From the NCBI RefSeq assembly GCF_000346755.1, contig NZ_ANNV01000098.1, positions 38,867 to 102,866 on the forward strand: 64,000 nucleotides of DNA. The letters run 5' to 3'. The stretch comes from Pseudomonas sp. CBZ-4. Its GTDB lineage: Bacteria > Pseudomonadota > Gammaproteobacteria > Pseudomonadales > Pseudomonadaceae. The notes under the pieces were generated by a model, which did no database searches, was not told the origin of the DNA, and worked only from the letters and a program-made list of their open reading frames with translations. Within the stretch, counting starts at the first letter, position 1. Each line of letters begins with the position of its first letter. Of the stretch, positions 43,865-53,435 are shown in pieces. Made by a program: the position numbers and the translations under genes.

Positions 43865-44806
43865 ATGGCTGACTCCGCTTTCTTCTGCCCCCTGTCCCAC
43901 GAAGGCGTTCTCGCCGTCCGCGGCGCCGACGCTGCCAAGTTCCTGCAAGGGCAACTGACCTGCAACCTCAATTACCTGAGCGACACCCAGGCCAGCCTCG
44001 GCGCGCGCTGCACGCAAAAAGGGCGCATGCAGTCGAGCTTCCGCATCCTGCTGCAAGGTGACGGCGTGTTGCTGGCCATGGCCAGCGAGCTGCTGGAACC
44101 GCAACTGGCCGATCTGAAGAAATACGCGGTGTTCTCCAAATCCAAACTCACCGACGAAAGCGCCGCCTGGGTGCGTTTCGGCCTGATGGATGCGGATCAA
44201 GCGCTGGCCGGCCTGGGCCTTGAACTGCCCGCCGACACCGACAGCGTTGCCCGCACCGAACACCTGATCGCCATTCGGGTTTCCCCCGGCCGCGCCGAAC
44301 TCTGGGTGCCCGTCGAACAGGCCGAGGCCGTACGCAGCCAATTGACTGCACAGCTTAAAGAAGCAGGTCTGAACGAATGGCTGCTGGGCCAGATCCGCGC
44401 CGGCATCGGCCAGGTCATGGCGCAAACCCGCGAGCTGTTCATCCCGCAAATGCTCAACCTGCAGGCCGTCGGCGGCGTCAGCTTCAAGAAAGGCTGCTAC
44501 ACCGGCCAGGAAATCGTCGCGCGCATGCAGTACCTGGGCAAGCTCAAGCGTCGCCTGTACCGCTTGCGCCTCGATGGCGCTGAAATGCCCGAGCCAGGCA
44601 CCCCGCTGTTTTCCCCCAGCCATAACAGCTCGATCGGCGAAGTGGTGATTGCAGCAAAAGCTGACCAGGCGGTTGAACTTTTGGCCGTGTTGCAAGCCGA
44701 AGCAGCCGACAGTGGCGATGTGCACCTCGGCACCCTGGAAGGCCCCGGTCTGCACCTGCTTGACCTGCCTTACACACTCGACCGTGATCGAGAGATCCAG
44801 CGTTAG
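43865..44806 (+). CDS. ygfZ: Folate-binding Fe-S cluster repair protein YgfZ
   Basis: Protein of 313 residues of the GCV-T/YgfZ family. The signature KGCYTGQEIVARMQYLGK, with its essential cysteine, lies near residue 205. It binds folate and helps maintain Fe-S enzymes. Divergent from the sdhE-ygfX pair. Confidence 0.92.
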   Translation: MADSAFFCPLSHEGVLAVRGADAAKFLQGQLTCNLNYLSDTQASLGARCTQKGRMQSSFRILLQGDGVLLAMASELLEPQLADLKKYAVFSKSKLTDESAAWVRFGLMDADQALAGLGLELPADTDSVARTEHLIAIRVSPGRAELWVPVEQAEAVRSQLTAQLKEAGLNEWLLGQIRAGIGQVMAQTRELFIPQMLNLQAVGGVSFKKGCYTGQEIVARMQYLGKLKRRLYRLRLDGAEMPEPGTPLFSPSHNSSIGEVVIAAKADQAVELLAVLQAEAADSGDVHLGTLEGPGLHLLDLPYTLDRDREIQR

Positions 44807-44842
44807 TCGCCGTACCTTTTTGCAACACCCTAGAGATCATGA

Positions 44843-45664
44843 ATGAACAAGCTGGCGGAAAAAGTCCAACAGGCTTTGATTACGGCCATCGACAACGATG
44901 ACCTGGTTCTGCCGACATTACCGGAAGTGGCGCTGAAGATTCGTCAGGCCGCTGAAGACCCGGACATCAGCATCAGCCACTTGAGCAAAGTGATCGGGCG
45001 CGACACCGCGCTGTCGGCACGCCTGATCAAAGTGGTCAACAGCCCGTTGTTGCGCGCGACCCAGGAAGTCACCGACCTGCACACCGCCATCACCCGGCTG
45101 GGCACCAACTACAGCAGCAACCTGGCCATCGGCCTGGTGATGGAACAGATCTTCCACGCCCGTTCCGAAGCGGTCGAACAGAAGATGCGCGATGTCTGGC
45201 GCCGCAGCCTGGAAGTGGCGGGCGTCAGCTATGCGTTATGCCGCAGCCACAGCCAGCTCAAGCCGGACCAGGCTGCCCTGGGCGGCCTGGTGCATCAGAT
45301 TGGCGTGCTGCCGATCCTGACCTATGCCGAAGACCACTACGAACTGCTGTCGGACCCGGTGGCACTCAACCATGTGATCGACAGCATCCACCCGCTGCTC
45401 GGCGACAAACTGCTACGCGGCTGGGATTTCCCGGAGATGCTCGCCAACCTGCCGGGGCAGTACCTGGATATGGAGCGCGACTCCCCTACCCTCGACTACA
45501 TCGACCTGGTGCAAATCGCCGTGCTGTATTGCTATCGCGGAACCGACCACCCCTTGGCGAATGTCTCGGCCGCCACCCTGCCGGCCCTCAAGAAGCTGCG
45601 GGTCGACCCCTACAGCGAAGCCCTGCGCGCCGAGCTGGATGAAGCACGCTCGATGTTCTACTGA
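44843..45664 (+). CDS. HDOD-domain signalling protein
   Basis: Protein of 273 residues made almost wholly of an HDOD domain (LPTLPEVALKIRQAAEDPDI, SARLIKVVNSPLLR, TAITRLG). HDOD proteins lack full HD catalytic residues and act in second-messenger or chemotaxis signalling. It follows ygfZ by about 36 bp. Confidence 0.88.
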   Translation: MNKLAEKVQQALITAIDNDDLVLPTLPEVALKIRQAAEDPDISISHLSKVIGRDTALSARLIKVVNSPLLRATQEVTDLHTAITRLGTNYSSNLAIGLVMEQIFHARSEAVEQKMRDVWRRSLEVAGVSYALCRSHSQLKPDQAALGGLVHQIGVLPILTYAEDHYELLSDPVALNHVIDSIHPLLGDKLLRGWDFPEMLANLPGQYLDMERDSPTLDYIDLVQIAVLYCYRGTDHPLANVSAATLPALKKLRVDPYSEALRAELDEARSMFY

Positions 45665-47050
45665 TCAACCGGCGATAAAGCTCACCCGCACCTTCAGCCC
45701 CGCCCGTTCGCCATCGTGCAGGCTGATCTGCGCCAGGTGCGCGCGGCAGATCTCGCCGACAATCGCCAGCCCCAGGCCCGACCCCAGGCCCTGCTGGCTG
45801 CGCCGGTAGAAGCGCTCGAACACCCGGTCCCGCTCATCCAGCGGGATGCCCGGGCCATCATCTTCCACTTCCAGCACCGCCGGCGCTGTAACCCGCAAGA
45901 TCACGTTGCCGCCCGGTGGCGTGTGCGCCAGGGCATTGTCCACCAGGTTGCTCAACAGCTCGTTCAACAACGTCGGTTCGCCGCGCAGCCACACCGGCTC
46001 GTCGGCTTCCAACGCCAACGCCACGCCACGCGCATGGGCCAAGGGCGCCATGGCCATGCCCAATTCCCGGGCCAACTGGCTGAGGTCGAGCAACTGCGCG
46101 CCGCCCTCGGCAATCGCCCGCGCGCCGTTTTCGATGCGCGCCAGGGACAGCAGTTGATTGGCCAGGTGGGTCAGGCGGTCGGTGCCCTGGGCGGCGCTTT
46201 CCAGGGTGCTGCGCCAGGTCGGCGGGTCTTCGGCACGCAGGCCCAGTTCGAGACGGGCCTTCAGCGCGGCCAACGGCGTGCGCAGTTCGTGGGCGGCGTC
46301 GGCAATAAACTGCGCCTGGCGCTCGAACTGCCCGCGCAGGCGTTCAGTGAAGTGATTGAGGGAACGCACCAGCGGGCCAAACTCATGCTGCACTTCCACC
46401 AGCGGCAACGGCCGCAGGTCGTCGGGCTGGCGCTCTTCCACGGCGGTGCGCAAGCGCTCCAGCGGGCGCAACGCCGCGCTCACGGCGAACCACACCAGCA
46501 GCAAGGCGCCCACCGCGAGCATGCCCAGGCGCAGCAAGGTGTCGGCCATCAGGCTGCGGGCCATGCTGACGCGCGCTTCATCGGTTTCGGCCACGCGGAT
46601 TTCCGCCATGCCGTTCATGTTCGGTTCGGAGACGGCCTTGAGCAGGCTGACCACGCGCACCGGCTGGCCCTGATACACCGCGTCGTAAAAGCGCGCCAAC
46701 GCTGGATAATCATCGGTGCGCGGCGTACCGGGCGGCGGGCCGGGGAGGTTTTCGTAACCGGAGATCAGCTTCTGATCAATGTCATTGACCTGGTAGTAAA
46801 TGCGCCCGGCGCTGTCGTAGGCGAAGGTATCCAGCGCCACATACGGCACGTTGGCGCTGAGGGTGCCGTCGACCTGGGTCAACCCGGCGGCGATGGTCCG
46901 CGCCGAGGCGAGCAAGGTGCGGTCGTAGGCAGTGTCCGCCGCCTCGCGCCCGTTCCAGTAGGCACTCATGCCGCTGGCGAGCATCAGCAACACCAGCAAC
47001 AGCGCCAGGTTCCACAACAGGCGCCAGCGCAGACTGCTGGGTTTATGCAT
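45665..47050 (-). CDS. tctE: Two-component sensor histidine kinase TctE
   Basis: Inner-membrane kinase of 461 residues: two spans bracketing a periplasmic sensor domain (about residues 10-170), HAMP-like linker, HisKA with phospho-His in DAAHELRTPLAALKAR, and HATPase with VDNALAHTPPGG and DDGPGIP. The ATG at 47,050 overlaps the tctD stop. It senses tricarboxylates in the known TctDE systems; the divergent opdH-tct genes support that. Confidence 0.88.
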   Translation of the reverse strand: MHKPSSLRWRLLWNLALLLVLLMLASGMSAYWNGREAADTAYDRTLLASARTIAAGLTQVDGTLSANVPYVALDTFAYDSAGRIYYQVNDIDQKLISGYENLPGPPPGTPRTDDYPALARFYDAVYQGQPVRVVSLLKAVSEPNMNGMAEIRVAETDEARVSMARSLMADTLLRLGMLAVGALLLVWFAVSAALRPLERLRTAVEERQPDDLRPLPLVEVQHEFGPLVRSLNHFTERLRGQFERQAQFIADAAHELRTPLAALKARLELGLRAEDPPTWRSTLESAAQGTDRLTHLANQLLSLARIENGARAIAEGGAQLLDLSQLARELGMAMAPLAHARGVALALEADEPVWLRGEPTLLNELLSNLVDNALAHTPPGGNVILRVTAPAVLEVEDDGPGIPLDERDRVFERFYRRSQQGLGSGLGLAIVGEICRAHLAQISLHDGERAGLKVRVSFIAG

Positions 47051-47714
47051 CGCGCGCTTCCAGCAGATAACCGAGGCCACGGAAGGTCACGATGGCGATC
47101 GGTTGGCCATCGAGTTTCTTGCGCAGGCGGTGCACATAGATTTCGATCGCATCGGGGCTGGCTTCTTCATCCAGGCCGAAGACCTGGGACGCCAGTTGCT
47201 CTTTGCTCATGACCCGCCCCGGCCGCGCAATCAGCGCTTCCAGCACGGCTTGCTCGCGGGACGTCAACGTCATCAGCTCGCCGCCCACGGTGAAACGGCG
47301 AGTGTCGAGGTCGTAGACCAGCACCCCGCACGTCTGCTGGCGCTCGCCGCCCAACACGCTGCGCCGCAGCAGGGCCTTGACCCGGGCTTCCAGTTCAGTC
47401 AGTTCAAAAGGCTTGGCCAGGTAATCGTCCGCACCGAGGTTCAGCCCGTGCACACGGTCTTTCACGTCGCTGCGCGCGGTCAGCATCAGCACCGGCAGAT
47501 TTTTCCCCCGCGCCCGCAAGCGCGCCAGCACCTCGAAACCGTCCATGCGCGGCAAGCCCACATCCAAGATCGCCGCAGCGTACTCCTCGCTGCTCAGGGC
47601 CAGGTCCGCGGCCACCCCATCGTGCAACACATCGACGGTCAAACCCGTGCTCTTGAGCGCCTGGGCGACACTTTCGGCGAGTTGCAGGTGGTCTTCAACC
47701 AACAGGACACGCAT
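47043..47714 (-). CDS. tctD: Response regulator TctD
   Basis: Protein of 223 residues: receiver domain (acidic pocket at the start MRVLLVEDHL, phospho-Asp in AAILDVGLPRMDGF near residue 51, conserved Lys in DDYLAKPF) and OmpR-type winged helix (about 130-220). It pairs with the overlapping kinase and probably activates the divergent opdH-tctCBA genes. Confidence 0.9.
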   Translation of the reverse strand: MRVLLVEDHLQLAESVAQALKSTGLTVDVLHDGVAADLALSSEEYAAAILDVGLPRMDGFEVLARLRARGKNLPVLMLTARSDVKDRVHGLNLGADDYLAKPFELTELEARVKALLRRSVLGGERQQTCGVLVYDLDTRRFTVGGELMTLTSREQAVLEALIARPGRVMSKEQLASQVFGLDEEASPDAIEIYVHRLRKKLDGQPIAIVTFRGLGYLLEARDA

Positions 47715-47948
47715 GGATTTGTACCTCGTTCAGGGGTGGGCGACGCCACGCTGTGGCGGGCAGTTTACAGGCGCAACCTGCCCTGTGAAGCCCGAAAACA
47801 TTGAAAGGCCATTGAAAGGTTAGTGAAAGCTTCGCCCTTTAGCATCCCGTCACGGTGGTCTCTGCCCACCGCGCTGCCTGAGCCGCAGCACCCGAAAAAC
47901 GCCTCGAAGCGTTTTCGTCAAATAAGAACAATAACGGAGTACACCACG

Positions 47949-49241
47949 ATGCTGTCGACACAGCCCCAGGCTCTCACGCCTGTGCGTTTTTCCCGCCTGA
48001 CCCAGACCGCCCTCGCCAGTGCCGCTGCCCTTGCCAGCTTTTCGCCGCTTGGCCAGGCTGCCTTCTTCGAAGACAGTAGCGGTACCCTGGAAACCCGCAA
48101 CATGTACTTCAACCGCGACTTTCGCGACGGCACCAGCGCGCAGCAATCCAAGCGCGACGAATGGGCCCAGGGCTTCATGCTCAACCTGCAATCGGGCTAC
48201 ACCGACGGCACCGTCGGCTTTGGCGTGGATGCGCTGGGCATGCTTGGGGTCAAGCTCGACTCCAGCCCCGACCGCACCGGCACCGGCCTGCTGCCCACTC
48301 ACGATGATGGCCGCGCCGCCAATGAGTACTCCAAGCTGGGCCTGACCGGCAAAGTGAAGATCTCCGCCACCGAGCTGAAGATCGGCTCACTGGCCCCCGA
48401 ACTGCCGATCCTCAAGCCCAACGACGGGCGCATCCTGCCGCAGACCTTCAACGGCGGCCTGATCACCTCCAAGGAATTCAAGAACCTGGTGTTCACCGGT
48501 GGCCGCCTGGACAAAGCCAAGGACCGCGACGACACCAATTACGAAGACATCGCCCTCAACAACAAGAACAGCCGCTTCGTCAGCGGCGCCACCGGCAAGC
48601 ACTTCAACTTCGGTGGCGTGGACTACAAGTTCGCCGACAAGATCACCGGCAGCTACCACTTCGCCCAGCTCGACGACGTGTACCGCCAGCACTTCCTCGG
48701 CCTCGTCGCCGCCCGCCCGATGGGCCCCGGCACCTTCGCCACCGACCTGCGCCTGGCCATCAGCGATGACACCGGCTCAGCCCGTGGCGGCAAGATCGAC
48801 AACACATCCCTAAACGGCCTGTTCAGCTATGCCCTCAATGGCCATAAGCTCAGCGCCGGCTACCAGCACATGTCCGGCGACAATGCGTTCCCCTATGTGG
48901 ATGGCAGCGACCCGTACCTCGTCAACTTCGTGCAGATCAACGACTTTGCCGGCGCCAAAGAACGCTCCTGGCAGGCGCGCTACGACTTCGATTTCGTCAA
49001 ACTGGGCATCCCCGGCCTGAGTTTCATGAGCCGTTACATTTCGGGTGACAACATCCAGCTCAAAAACGGCGACACCGGCAAAGAGTGGGAGCGCAACAGC
49101 GAGATCAAGTACGTGGTGCAAAGCGGCACGTTCAAGGACGTGGCCGTGCGCCTGCGCAATGCCACCTACCGCTCCAACTACTCAGCCCGTGATGCAGATG
49201 AAATGCGCGTGCTGGTCAGCTACAGCGTCGCACTCTGGTAG
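47949..49241 (+). CDS. opdH: OprD-family outer membrane porin (OpdH-like)
   Basis: Protein of about 430 residues with a signal peptide to about residue 38 and then the OprD barrel. Signature FFEDSSGTLETRNMYFNRDF follows the cleavage region. The ATG at 47,949 follows ACGGAGTACACC; the frame is open upstream but the extension is not signal-like. In P. aeruginosa OpdH admits tricarballylate; adjacency to tctCBA supports a tricarboxylate channel. Confidence 0.88.
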   Translation: MLSTQPQALTPVRFSRLTQTALASAAALASFSPLGQAAFFEDSSGTLETRNMYFNRDFRDGTSAQQSKRDEWAQGFMLNLQSGYTDGTVGFGVDALGMLGVKLDSSPDRTGTGLLPTHDDGRAANEYSKLGLTGKVKISATELKIGSLAPELPILKPNDGRILPQTFNGGLITSKEFKNLVFTGGRLDKAKDRDDTNYEDIALNNKNSRFVSGATGKHFNFGGVDYKFADKITGSYHFAQLDDVYRQHFLGLVAARPMGPGTFATDLRLAISDDTGSARGGKIDNTSLNGLFSYALNGHKLSAGYQHMSGDNAFPYVDGSDPYLVNFVQINDFAGAKERSWQARYDFDFVKLGIPGLSFMSRYISGDNIQLKNGDTGKEWERNSEIKYVVQSGTFKDVAVRLRNATYRSNYSARDADEMRVLVSYSVALW

Positions 49242-49274
49242 TAGCAACTCATAACAACAATGAAGGAGAACACC

Positions 49275-50258
49275 ATGACCCTTTCACTGCGTAAATTGGC
49301 CCTCGCCGCCGGCTGCGTACTGTTCGCCGGCCAACTGCTGGCCGCCGAAGAACCCAAGCGCCCGGAATGCATCGCCCCGGCCTCCCCCGGCGGCGGGTTT
49401 GACCTGACCTGCAAACTGGCGCAAAGCGCGCTGGTCAACGAGAAGCTGCTGAGCAAGCCGATGCGCGTGACCTACATGCCCGGCGGCGTCGGCGCGGTGG
49501 CCTACAACGCCGTGGTCGCCCAGCGCCCGGCGGATGCCGGCACCCTGGTGGCGTGGTCCAGCGGTTCTCTGCTGAACCTGGCCCAGGGCAAGTTCGGCCG
49601 CTTCGATGAAAGCGCCGTACGTTGGCTGGCAGCGGTCGGCACCAGCTACGGTGCCATCGCAGTGAAAAACGATTCGCCCTACAAGACCCTCGACGATCTC
49701 GTCAAAGCCCTGAAGAAAGATCCGGGCAGCGTCGTGATCGGTTCCGGCGGCACAGTCGGCAGCCAGGACTGGATGCAAACCGCACTGATCGCCAAGGCCG
49801 CCGGGATCAACCCGCGTGAGCTGCGCTACGTGGCCCTTGAAGGCGGCGGCGAAATCGCCACGGCCCTGCTCGGCGGCCACATCCAGGTGGGCAGTACCGA
49901 CATCTCCGACTCCATGCCCCACATCCTCAGCGGTGACATGCGCCTGCTGGCGGTGTTCTCCGAAGAGCGCCTGGACGAGCCGGAAATGAAGAATATTCCG
50001 ACCGCCAAAGAGCAAGGCTACGACATCGTCTGGCCCGTAGTACGTGGCTTCTACCTCGGGCCAAAAGTCAGCGATGCCGACTACGCCTGGTGGAAAGACG
50101 CGTTCGACAAACTGCTGGCTTCCGACGAGTTCGCCAAGCTGCGTGACCAGCGCGAGCTGTTCCCGTTCGCCATGACCGGCCCGGAGCTGGACACCTACGT
50201 GAAGAAACAAGTGGCTGACTACAAAGTGCTGGCCAAAGAGTTTGGCCTGATCCAGTAA
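49275..50258 (+). CDS. tctC: Tripartite tricarboxylate transporter binding protein TctC
   Basis: Periplasmic protein of 327 residues with signal peptide (cleavage after QLLA, about residue 22) and the Bug/TctC fold: APASPGGGFDLTCKLAQ near the N-terminus and GGTVGSQDW in the middle. AAGGAGAACACC precedes the ATG. First gene of the tctCBA transporter. Confidence 0.93.
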   Translation: MTLSLRKLALAAGCVLFAGQLLAAEEPKRPECIAPASPGGGFDLTCKLAQSALVNEKLLSKPMRVTYMPGGVGAVAYNAVVAQRPADAGTLVAWSSGSLLNLAQGKFGRFDESAVRWLAAVGTSYGAIAVKNDSPYKTLDDLVKALKKDPGSVVIGSGGTVGSQDWMQTALIAKAAGINPRELRYVALEGGGEIATALLGGHIQVGSTDISDSMPHILSGDMRLLAVFSEERLDEPEMKNIPTAKEQGYDIVWPVVRGFYLGPKVSDADYAWWKDAFDKLLASDEFAKLRDQRELFPFAMTGPELDTYVKKQVADYKVLAKEFGLIQ

Positions 50259-50318
50259 TCGCCCCTCTGTCTCAAGGCCATGCCTGTTGACTCAACGGGC
50301 GTGGCCCAGGAGTTTCAC

Positions 50319-50777
50319 ATGCTCTTACAACGCATTTTCGCCTCTGTGATGTTGCTGGTCTGTGCCGGTCTTGCGCTGATGGCGTGGCCGTACCAGGCCG
50401 CGTTTTCCTACGAGCCGGTCGGGCCGCGTGCCTACCCGCTGCTGATGCTCGGGCTGATGAGCCTGGGCCTGATCTACATGATCATCCGCCCACAGCCGAC
50501 CAAACACACCGAAGAAGAACCGGCGCTGGACCGCGAAACCCTGATCAAGATCGCCATCTGCGTCGGCCTGTTGATCGTGTTCGCCGGCACCTTCGAGCCC
50601 CTGGGTTTCATCCTCAGCAGCATGCTGATCGGCATCCCCATGGCGCGCCTGTATGGCGGCCGCTGGTTGCCGAGCGTGGTGATCGTCAGCCTCATGGCCA
50701 TCGGCCTGTACCTGCTGTTCGACAAAGCCATGGATGTACCGCTGCCCCTGGGCCTGCTCGACGTTCTGGAGAACTGA
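50319..50777 (+). CDS. tctB: Tripartite tricarboxylate transporter small membrane subunit TctB
   Basis: Protein of 152 residues with four predicted spans. The ATG at 50,319 follows CCAGGAG. It lies between tctC and tctA, one base before tctA, as in other TTT operons. Confidence 0.9.
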   Translation: MLLQRIFASVMLLVCAGLALMAWPYQAAFSYEPVGPRAYPLLMLGLMSLGLIYMIIRPQPTKHTEEEPALDRETLIKIAICVGLLIVFAGTFEPLGFILSSMLIGIPMARLYGGRWLPSVVIVSLMAIGLYLLFDKAMDVPLPLGLLDVLEN

Positions 50778-50778
50778 T

Positions 50779-52293
50779 ATGGATACTTTCGGCTATTTGG
50801 GCCAGGGCTTCGGCGTTGCACTGTCCCCGTACAACCTGGTGACCGCGTTGTGCGGCACCCTGATCGGCACCGTGGTCGGCCTGTTGCCGGGCCTGGGCCC
50901 GATCAACGGCGTGGCGTTGTTGATCCCCATCGCGTTTGCCCTGGGCTTGCCGCCGGAATCGGCGCTGATCCTGCTGGCGGCCGTGTACCTGGGCTGCGAA
51001 TACGGCGGCCGGATCAGCTCGATCCTGCTCAACATCCCGGGCGAAGCCTCCACCGTGATGACCACCCTCGACGGTTACCCGATGGCCCGCAAAGGCCAGG
51101 CCGGTGTGGCGCTGTCGTTGTCGGCATGGAGTTCGTTCATCGGCGCGTTTATCGCCACCTGCGGCATGGTGCTGTTTGCGCCGTTGCTGGCCAAATGGGC
51201 GATTGCCTTCGGCCCGGCGGAATATTTCGTCCTGATGGTGTTCGCGATTGTCTGTCTGGGCGGCATGGCCGGTGACAAGCCGTTGAAGACCTTTGTCGCG
51301 GCGCTGATCGGCCTGTTCCTCTCGGCGGTGGGCATCGACGCCAACAGCGGCGTGTACCGCTTTACCGGCGACAACATCCACCTCACCGACGGCATCCAGT
51401 TTGTCGTACTGGTGCTGGGTCTGTTCTCCATCAGCGAGATCCTGTTGCTCCTGGAAAAAACCCACCGTGGCCAGGAAGCGGTGAAAGCCACCGGACGGAT
51501 GATGTTCAACCTGAAGGAAGCGTCCGCAGTCTTCGTGGTGAATATCCGTTGCGGCCTGCTCGGTTTCATCATGGGCGTACTGCCTGGCGCCGGTGCTACG
51601 TTGGCCTCGGCCGTTGCCTACATGACCGAGAAACGCCTGGCCGGTGCCAGCGGTAAATTCGGCCAGGGCGACATGCGCGGCCTCGCCGCCCCGGAAACCG
51701 CGATTGGTGCTTCTGCCTGCGGCGCCCTGGTGCCAATGCTGACCCTCGGCGTACCCGGTTCGGGTACCACGGCGGTGATGATCGGCGCGCTGTCGCTGTA
51801 CAACATCACCCCTGGCCCGCTGCTGTTCCAACAGCAACCCGACATCGTCTGGGGCCTGATCGCGTCGTTGTTTATCGCCAACATCATGCTGGTGATCCTC
51901 AACATCCCGATGATCCGCATCTTCACGCGCATCCTTGCCGTGCCGAACTGGGCGCTGGTGCCGGTGATCGCCATCATCACCGCGATTGGTGTGTACGCGG
52001 TTCACGCCACCACCTTCGACCTGTTCCTGATGGTCGGCATCGGCATCTTCGGCTACATCCTGCGCAAGCTCGACTTCCCGCTGTCGCCGGTGTTGCTGGG
52101 CTTTATCCTCGGCGGCCTGATGGAGCAGAACCTGCGCCGCGCGCTGTCGATTTCCAACGGTGCGCTGGACATCCTCTGGTCGAGCCCGATCACCTTTGGG
52201 GTGTGGGTGCTGACCGCGCTGATGCTGGCCTTCCCGCTGGTGCGTATCTACCGCAAACGTGCCCTGCAGCGTCGTGCCGTGGCCGATGTCTGA
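50779..52293 (+). CDS. tctA: Tripartite tricarboxylate transporter large subunit TctA
   Basis: Inner-membrane protein of 504 residues with about twelve spans. Signatures: GTVVGLLPGLGPINGVALLIP near residue 28 and GVLPGAGATLAS near 270, the two inverted glycine-proline motifs of TctA. GGAG precedes the start. Carries tricarboxylates with TctB and TctC. Confidence 0.95.
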   Translation: MDTFGYLGQGFGVALSPYNLVTALCGTLIGTVVGLLPGLGPINGVALLIPIAFALGLPPESALILLAAVYLGCEYGGRISSILLNIPGEASTVMTTLDGYPMARKGQAGVALSLSAWSSFIGAFIATCGMVLFAPLLAKWAIAFGPAEYFVLMVFAIVCLGGMAGDKPLKTFVAALIGLFLSAVGIDANSGVYRFTGDNIHLTDGIQFVVLVLGLFSISEILLLLEKTHRGQEAVKATGRMMFNLKEASAVFVVNIRCGLLGFIMGVLPGAGATLASAVAYMTEKRLAGASGKFGQGDMRGLAAPETAIGASACGALVPMLTLGVPGSGTTAVMIGALSLYNITPGPLLFQQQPDIVWGLIASLFIANIMLVILNIPMIRIFTRILAVPNWALVPVIAIITAIGVYAVHATTFDLFLMVGIGIFGYILRKLDFPLSPVLLGFILGGLMEQNLRRALSISNGALDILWSSPITFGVWVLTALMLAFPLVRIYRKRALQRRAVADV

Positions 52294-53323
52294 GGTCACC
52301 TTTAAACATTGGTGGGGAACACCGCTGGTCGGCCTGGCCGGCGGTTACCTGGCCAGCCTTGTCGGCTGGCCTTTGCCGTACATGGTCGGCTCGTTGCTGG
52401 CGATTATCCTCGTGCGTTGCCTCACGCCGTGGCAGTTGGCGGAGATTCCCGGCGGGCGCAAATGCGGCCAATGGGTGGTCGGGATCGGCATCGGCCTGCA
52501 CTTTACGCCGGTGGTGATCGAGCAAGTGATGAGCCACTTCGGGCTGATCTTCTTTGGCGCGCTGGTCACCAGTCTTTCCAGTGTGGTCGGCGTGTGGCTG
52601 ATGCGGCGCAGCGGTGAAGACCGCGCCACCGCGTTTTTCTCCAGCATGCCGGGCGGTTCCGGCGAGATGGTCAACCTCGGCGCACGCAATGGCGCGGTGC
52701 TCAGCCGTGTCGCGGCGGGGCAGAGTCTGCGGGTGTTGGTGGTGGTGCTGTGTGTGCCGGCGATCTTCAAGTATGTGCTTGAGGGCGGCGCGCCGCAGTT
52801 TCATCCGGCGCCGGTGAGCTGGCCTTGGCTGTTGGCGTTGTTTCCCCTTGGCGCGTTGGTGGCCTGGGGTTGGCAGCGCTTGCGTCAGCCGAATCCGTGG
52901 TTGTTCGGGCCGTTGCTGGTGAGTGCGACTGCCAGTGTTGTGTGGGATCTGCATATCGGTTTGCCCGACGGCGGCAGCCAGATTGGCCAATGGTTGATCG
53001 GCAGCGGTTTGGGTTGCCACTTCAACCGACAGTTCTTTCGCCGAGCGCCGTCGTTCATGGGCCGCACCTTGATCGGTACGGCGCTGACCATGGCGTTGGC
53101 GACGTTGGCGGCAGTCGGCCTGAGTGCCCTGACCCACCTGGACTTGCGCTCGCTGACATTGGGCATGATGCCCGGCGGGATTGCCGAGATGAGCCTGACG
53201 GCCGAGACCCTGCAATTGTCGGTGCCGTTGGTGACGGCGATGCAGGTGATGCGGTTGTTGTTTGTGTTGTTTTTGGCGGAGCCACTATTCCGACACTGGA
53301 ACCGCCAGCCGGAAAAAACTTAA
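52286..53323 (+). CDS. AbrB-family membrane protein (putative ammonia monooxygenase-like)
   Basis: Protein of 345 residues with about ten spans and the duplicated AbrB motifs (PLVGLAGGYLASLVGWPLPY near residue 12; LGMMPGGIAEMSLTAETL near 295). The start at 52,286 overlaps the tctA stop, so it is coupled to the transporter operon. The old name ammonia monooxygenase is not functionally supported; the role is unknown, possibly accessory to transport. Confidence 0.85.
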   Translation: MSEVTFKHWWGTPLVGLAGGYLASLVGWPLPYMVGSLLAIILVRCLTPWQLAEIPGGRKCGQWVVGIGIGLHFTPVVIEQVMSHFGLIFFGALVTSLSSVVGVWLMRRSGEDRATAFFSSMPGGSGEMVNLGARNGAVLSRVAAGQSLRVLVVVLCVPAIFKYVLEGGAPQFHPAPVSWPWLLALFPLGALVAWGWQRLRQPNPWLFGPLLVSATASVVWDLHIGLPDGGSQIGQWLIGSGLGCHFNRQFFRRAPSFMGRTLIGTALTMALATLAAVGLSALTHLDLRSLTLGMMPGGIAEMSLTAETLQLSVPLVTAMQVMRLLFVLFLAEPLFRHWNRQPEKT

Positions 53324-53342
53324 CGCTTCAGCGCTCCCCAAC

Positions 53343-53431
53343 TGTGGGAGCTGGCTTGCCTGCGATAGCGCAATGCCTGTGACAAAGATGCCAGCTGGCC
53401 CACCGCGATCGCGGGCAAGCCCGCTCCCACA
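53343..53431. repeat. REP element, inverted pair
   Basis: Forward arm at 53,343 (TGTGGGAGCTGGCTTGCCTG) and reverse arm ending 53,431 (GCGGGCAAGCCCGCTCCCAC) between the convergent AbrB-like and ung genes. Confidence 0.85.
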
Positions 53432-53435
53432 ATGT

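Noticed and set aside
50692..52299. 535-codon minus-strand frame antisense to tctA
   Set aside because: Rich in His, Gln, Arg and Asp, the usual shadow of a GC-rich membrane-protein gene; tctA is clear.
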